Below are positions 60,450 to 64,000 of a stretch of DNA of 64,000 nt, in pieces. The stretch covers positions 49,949,411 to 50,013,410 of the forward strand of contig NC_091930.1 of assembly GCF_041260155.1 (NCBI RefSeq), written 5' to 3'. Below the pieces are notes generated by a model. The model ran no database searches and was not told where the DNA came from. It worked only from the letters and a program-made list of their open reading frames with translations. This DNA is from Ptychodera flava (taxonomy: Eukaryota; Hemichordata; Enteropneusta; Ptychoderidae). Within the stretch, counting starts at the first letter, position 1, and each line of letters opens with the position of its first letter. Both the position numbers and the translations under genes were made by a program.

Positions 60450-60512
60450 TTTTGTTTAAACGTTAACTGCTTTGTTCACCCTTTTGTTCGTTTTTTCGCA
60501 TGTAACAAAATT

Positions 60513-60529
60513 TGGGGCTTGTCCGGGAT
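60513..60529 (+). other. primer-binding site, tRNA-Pro-like
   Basis: TGGGGCTTGTCCGGGAT lies five bases downstream of the LTR end. It matches the proline-tRNA 3' end complement used by gammaretroviruses, apart from one missing G and a C-to-T change. This fixes the orientation (plus) and supports the LTR boundary. Confidence 0.8.
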
Positions 60530-60608
60530 ACGAATATTTAGCCATTTGACAACATTTTGCTAGCCTTTACAAAACTACTGTATACTGTGAACTCAGCGAA
60601 ATTCAATC

Positions 60609-62085
60609 ATGACGGAATTCAAGCCAGACGAATTTATAGATGACCTTGATCAGGACGCATCTGATTCCCTCAAAAAGACAACCTCATTGCACTGGCCAAT
60701 TTCCGTGAAGTAGATGTCAAAAGATCTATGCGCAAGCAGGGAATACAGTACCACATTGCAAAACATTTAGTTAATTTAGGCCAAATTGAGGAATCGACCT
60801 TGAAAGATTATGAGCCCGAGTCTACCTTTGAACTAAGAAAATTAGAATTAGAAATACAGGCAGATTTGGAGCTTAAAAAATTGGCATTAGAAAAGAAAAA
60901 ATACAAATGCAGTTAGATATGGAAGAAAGACAAAGAGAGAAAAATAGGCAGGAAAGATTAGAATGGAAGAAAGACAAAGGGAGGAAGAAACAGATGTAAA
61001 AGAAAAAAGAAAGAGAATTAGCAGAACACCGACTGCAGTTAGAAATGAGACGTTTAGAGCTTGGAAAGTCAGGAAAATTCTTCCCTTCAGACGGTTTTGA
61101 CATCACTAAGCATTTTAGGTTAGTTCCCCCTTTCCAAGAAAAGTTATGGATAAATATTTCCTTCATTTTGAGAAAATTGCTGAGAGTCTGAATTGGCCTA
61201 AGGAGTCTGGTCTATGCTTTTGCAGAGTGCTTTGGTGGGTAAAGCCAGAGATATTTACATTCAGTTGTCAGTAGAGCAGGCTTCAAATTATGATTCTGTG
61301 AAGGAATTAATTCTCACGGGCTATGAGTTGGTGCCTGAAGCTTACCATCAGAAATTTAGGGATTCTGAAAAGGTGAAGGATCAAACTTGTGTTGAATTCG
61401 CTCGGACAAAAGAAAAACTGTTCGACCGTTGGTGTTCTTCTGAAAAGGTCAGTCAGAATTATGGCAAATTATGACAGCTTGTTTTGATTGAGGAATTTAA
61501 AAGGTGCATCCGGAGTGACATGAAGACGTTTATCAATGAACAAAAGGCAGATACATTGGAGGTTGCTGCACGTTTGGCCGATGATTATTCATTGACCCAC
61601 AAATCTTCCTTTCCAAGCAAACCATCCCAGTCCTTTTCATACAGAAACAATGCAGGTAAATTTAACTCGTCTTTTTCATCCAAATATTTTTCAAAGGACA
61701 GTAGGAAATCAAATGACAACAGTTCACAAAGTTCAAGTAACACTCCCACATCATCAGATCCCAAGTCTCAATCTCCTTCTGACAAACAGTTTGGTACACT
61801 TTCTTGTAATTATTGTAAGAAAGACGGCCATTTAATGTCAGAATGTTTCAAATTGAAAAGAAAACGTGAAGGTCAAAGTGGTCAAAGTGGATCTAAGCCA
61901 ACCGGCTTTATTTCTTCATCAACTCAATTAGAGTCTAATAATGTGTGCAACACATTTTCTGAGGTTAAACCCCTCTTATCCCCAATTAATGAGGTCAAGG
62001 TCAATTCTTCTCAAGATAGCATTATGGGTATTTTCGAACCATTTATTCATGATGGTTTTATATCACTTTCTAGTGATTTCTCTTC
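60609..62085 (+). pseudogene. gag region of the Gmr1-like element (frameshifted)
   Basis: The ATG at 60609 opens MTEFKPDEFIDDLDQDASDS, and the frame is lost within 30 codons near 60675. Later pieces are a Glu/Lys-rich coiled coil (60728-61080), a capsid-like segment (RDIYIQLSVEQASNYDSVKE, GYELVPEAYHQKFRDSEK, 61240-61390) and a Ser-rich stretch. A CCHC zinc knuckle follows, CNYCKKDGHLMSECFKLKRK (about 61803-61865). At least three shifts or stops break it. The capsid-like part resembles gag of SCAN-related Ty3/gypsy elements. Structural capsid and nucleic-acid-binding role in the family; not functional here. Confidence 0.82.
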
Positions 62086-62400
62086 CGCTACCCCTGTCAA
62101 AATTTTAAGAGATACCGGGCTTCCCAGTCTCTTTTGTTGGCAGATACCCTGCCGTTTTCTGAAAAGTCATTTTCAGGTTCTAAAGTTCTTATTAAGGGGG
62201 TAGATTGTAATGACTACTTCCTGTTCCTCTCCATAATGTCTATTTGTCTTCGGACTTTGTTTCTGGACCTGTGACTTTAGGTATTAGGCCTTTTTTGCCT
62301 TTTGAAGGGATTCACCTTCTTCTTGGAAACGACCTTGCCGGGGACAAGGTCATTACTAATACACTTGTGACTGATAATCCTAGTTTAGATCAGAATCCAG
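62086..62400 (+). pseudogene. aspartic protease region
   Basis: VKILRDTG (62098-62121) is the catalytic Asp-Thr-Gly with its usual upstream strand, after which the frame shifts. SSDFVSGPVTLGIRPFLPFE and GIHLLLGNDLAGDKV (62247-62352) are the C-terminal half with the conserved Leu-Leu-Gly-Asn-Asp. The fold is complete across two frames but not translatable as one. Confidence 0.75.
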
Positions 62401-62689
62401 AGCTAATAGAGGAAGAAATTCCGGGGTTTTCCCTTCATGTGGTATTACTCGAGCCATGTCAAAGAAAACTTCTGAGAATTAAAATACTCTCAAAAATAAT
62501 GTCACAGATGTTGACTTAAATGACACCTTTCTCAGTCAGGTGTTAGACACGGATCATTCCATTATCCCTCGTGGATTTGAAACTTTCAGTAAAACTTCTG
62601 CTGACCAAAGTCAGACATTTCTAGATCAAATCTCATTGCAGAACAACACAAAGACCAGATATTTTGTCTTTGTTTGACAGGGTAGATGA

Positions 62690-63956
62690 TGAAGGTAAAA
62701 CTTCAGATAGCTCTGTTTCCTATTATACAAAATCTGGTATTCTCATGCGTAAATGGAGACCTCCAGATGTTTTGGTTGATGACGATTGGGCTATAAAACA
62801 TCAATTGTGGTTCCAAAGCCCTATCGTGCTGAAATATTGCGCCTGGCCCATGAAACGCCCTGGGCTGGTCATTTGGGAGTAAGGAAAACTTATTATAAAA
62901 TTCTCAGTCACTTTTATTGGCCTAATCTCAGGCAGGATTTAGCACATTTTTGTTCATCTTTTCAGACATGTCAACTGGTCGAAAAACCGAATTAGACCAT
63001 TCCAAAGGCCCATTTATAGCCAATTCCTGCATTGCAAGAACCATTTAGCAGGATCTTTATAAACTGTGTTGGGCCCCTACCAAAATCAAGATCAGGAAAT
63101 GAGTACATGTTGACAATTATGTGTACATCAACTCGGTTCCCAGGAGCCATACCACTGAGAAACATAAAGACAAAGACTATAGTGAGAACTTTAGTCAATT
63201 TTTTCACTTATTTTGCCTCCCTAAATGTGTCCAGTCCGATCAAGGCTCCAACTTTATGTCTGGTATTTTTCAACAAGTAATGGATCAGCTAGGCATTAAA
63301 CAGTATAGGTCATCCGCCTATCATCCAGAAAGTCAGGGTGCTCTTGAGCGATTTCATCAAACTTTGAAAACATGATTAGGACCTACTGTTTTGACACAGA
63401 GAAGCAGTGGGATGAAGAATTCATTTTCTGCTCTTTGCTGTTAGAGAGTCAATTCAAGAGTCTCTTGGTTTTAGCCCATTTGAGCTTGTATTTGGACATA
63501 CAGTCCGTGGCCCACTTAAGCTCGTTAAAGAGAAATTCCTATCAGACGATGATGATTGTCTGAATATTTTGCAATATGTGTCAGATTTTCGTACAAAACT
63601 CTCTAAAGCATGTGAATTAGCCAGAGAAAATCTTGAGTCATCCCAGCAAGTCAATTAAAATCAAATATGATAAAAACACCTCCAAACTGAAGTTTGAACC
63701 AGGTCAAAAGGTTCTTGTTCTACTTCCAATTCCTGGCAAACCACTCCATGCTCGTTACTTTGGGCCATACCTAATTGATAAGAAATTGAGTGATTTAAAT
63801 TACATCATAATAACACCTGACAGGCGAAAACAAAAACAGCTATGTCACATAAATATGCTTAAGCCATATTTGGATAGGGATAATCCTACTAAAACAAGCC
63901 TGTCAGTGCAGTCAGTTCAAACCATTATGAAGATAGTGACACTGAAACTGACTTGA
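62690..63956 (+). pseudogene. integrase region (H2C2, catalytic core, GPY/F), decayed
   Basis: The N-terminal region begins near LFDRVDDEGKTSD. The zinc-binding H2C2 stretch (62786-62995) has HETPWAGHLGVRKTYYKIL and FCSSFQTCQ, with one of the paired cysteines replaced by Phe. The catalytic core begins INCVGPLPKSRSGNEYMLTI, where the first acidic residue of the DDE triad is Asn. The second (QSDQGSNF, 63235) and the Glu (SQGALERFHQTLK, 63335) are present in another frame. The C-terminal GPY/F module is VLVLLPIPGKPLHARYFGPY to LCHINMLKPYL (63700-63875). Several frameshifts separate the parts. No RT or RNase H lies between protease and integrase, so the order is PR-IN, with RT expected beyond the window. 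Confidence 0.85.
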
Positions 63957-64000
63957 GTGAAAATACTCTAAACTCAAAGCTGGGCTCGGTCAAGCTTCAG

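Larger units (their letters stand above)
59920..60507 (+). mobile_element. 5' LTR of Gmr1-like Ty3/gypsy element
   Basis: The LTR is bounded by TGTTA at 59920 and TAACA at 60503-60507 (inverted 5-base ends). A primer-binding site follows five bases after it. It contains heat-shock-element-like sites, a possible TATA-like TTATATG near 60124 and a polyadenylation signal AATAAA at 60444-60449. About 588 bp. The 3' LTR is outside the window, so the left boundary rests on the terminal inverted repeat alone. Confidence 0.7.

Noticed and set aside
62400-62790. Possible hidden reverse transcriptase between protease and integrase
   Set aside because: The interval is too short and no YxDD or other RT block is visible in any plus frame.

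Overview
This is an AT-rich, intron-rich, repeat-laden animal nuclear sequence. It contains no operons, rRNA, tRNA or CRISPR that I can see. The retroelement at the right end has the protease-then-integrase order known from Gmr1-like Ty3/gypsy elements of deuterostomes. The exon families (an NLR-associated GT-B domain, a TRADD-N-like domain, a PAN/Apple domain) are typical of invertebrate deuterostomes. A hemichordate or amphioxus-like animal is my best guess, by inference only.

Layout. 0.43-0.51 kb: one candidate coding exon on the minus strand. 1.2-4.48 kb: a tandem satellite of about 168 bp monomers. 6.07-16.5 kb: scattered, broken pieces of a Mutator-like transposase/exonuclease gene (6.07, 14.15-15.03, 15.4-16.5 kb), two TTAA-type or palindromic MITEs, and a decayed coiled-coil transposon-like gene (10.4-13.25 kb). 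16.7-24.8 kb: a TATG microsatellite, two CTCF-like motifs, a 5'-truncated CR1/L2-like tail and an isolated PAN/Apple exon.

24.83-47.01 kb: the main host gene, plus strand. A short disordered first exon is followed by a large exon for a GT-B glycosyltransferase-like domain. Small phase 1-1 linker exons, repeated as A-C pairs, come next. They are followed by a TRADD-N-like exon and a helical exon with three ~49-residue repeats. Most joins are in phase, so I read it as one gene for a multidomain immune or cell-death adaptor/receptor. The GT domain has lost the EX7E glutamates. The gene carries three reading-frame breaks, so it is either a decaying paralogue or an assembly with indel errors.

Its introns contain a segmental duplication (29.5-32.3 kb against 38.1-42.25 kb). 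Because each copy is an empty site for insertions in the other, several transposons and their target duplications can be defined directly: a 135 bp palindrome with a 13 bp duplication, hairpin-ended elements with 8 bp duplications, and a TTAA insertion. A 3.07 kb TIR element with a 6 bp duplication lies between the two copies.

47-59.9 kb: intergenic repeats, including a CATA microsatellite, a perfect 51 bp-arm hairpin, and a 124 bp minisatellite split by a 5.5 kb inverted-terminus insert. That insert holds a dead non-LTR reverse transcriptase, a TTAA element, another element nested inside that, and a 202 bp palindrome. 59.92-64.0 kb: the 5' LTR, tRNA-Pro-like primer site, gag, protease and integrase of a decayed Gmr1-like element that runs off the window. 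Its LTR carries heat-shock-element-like sites.
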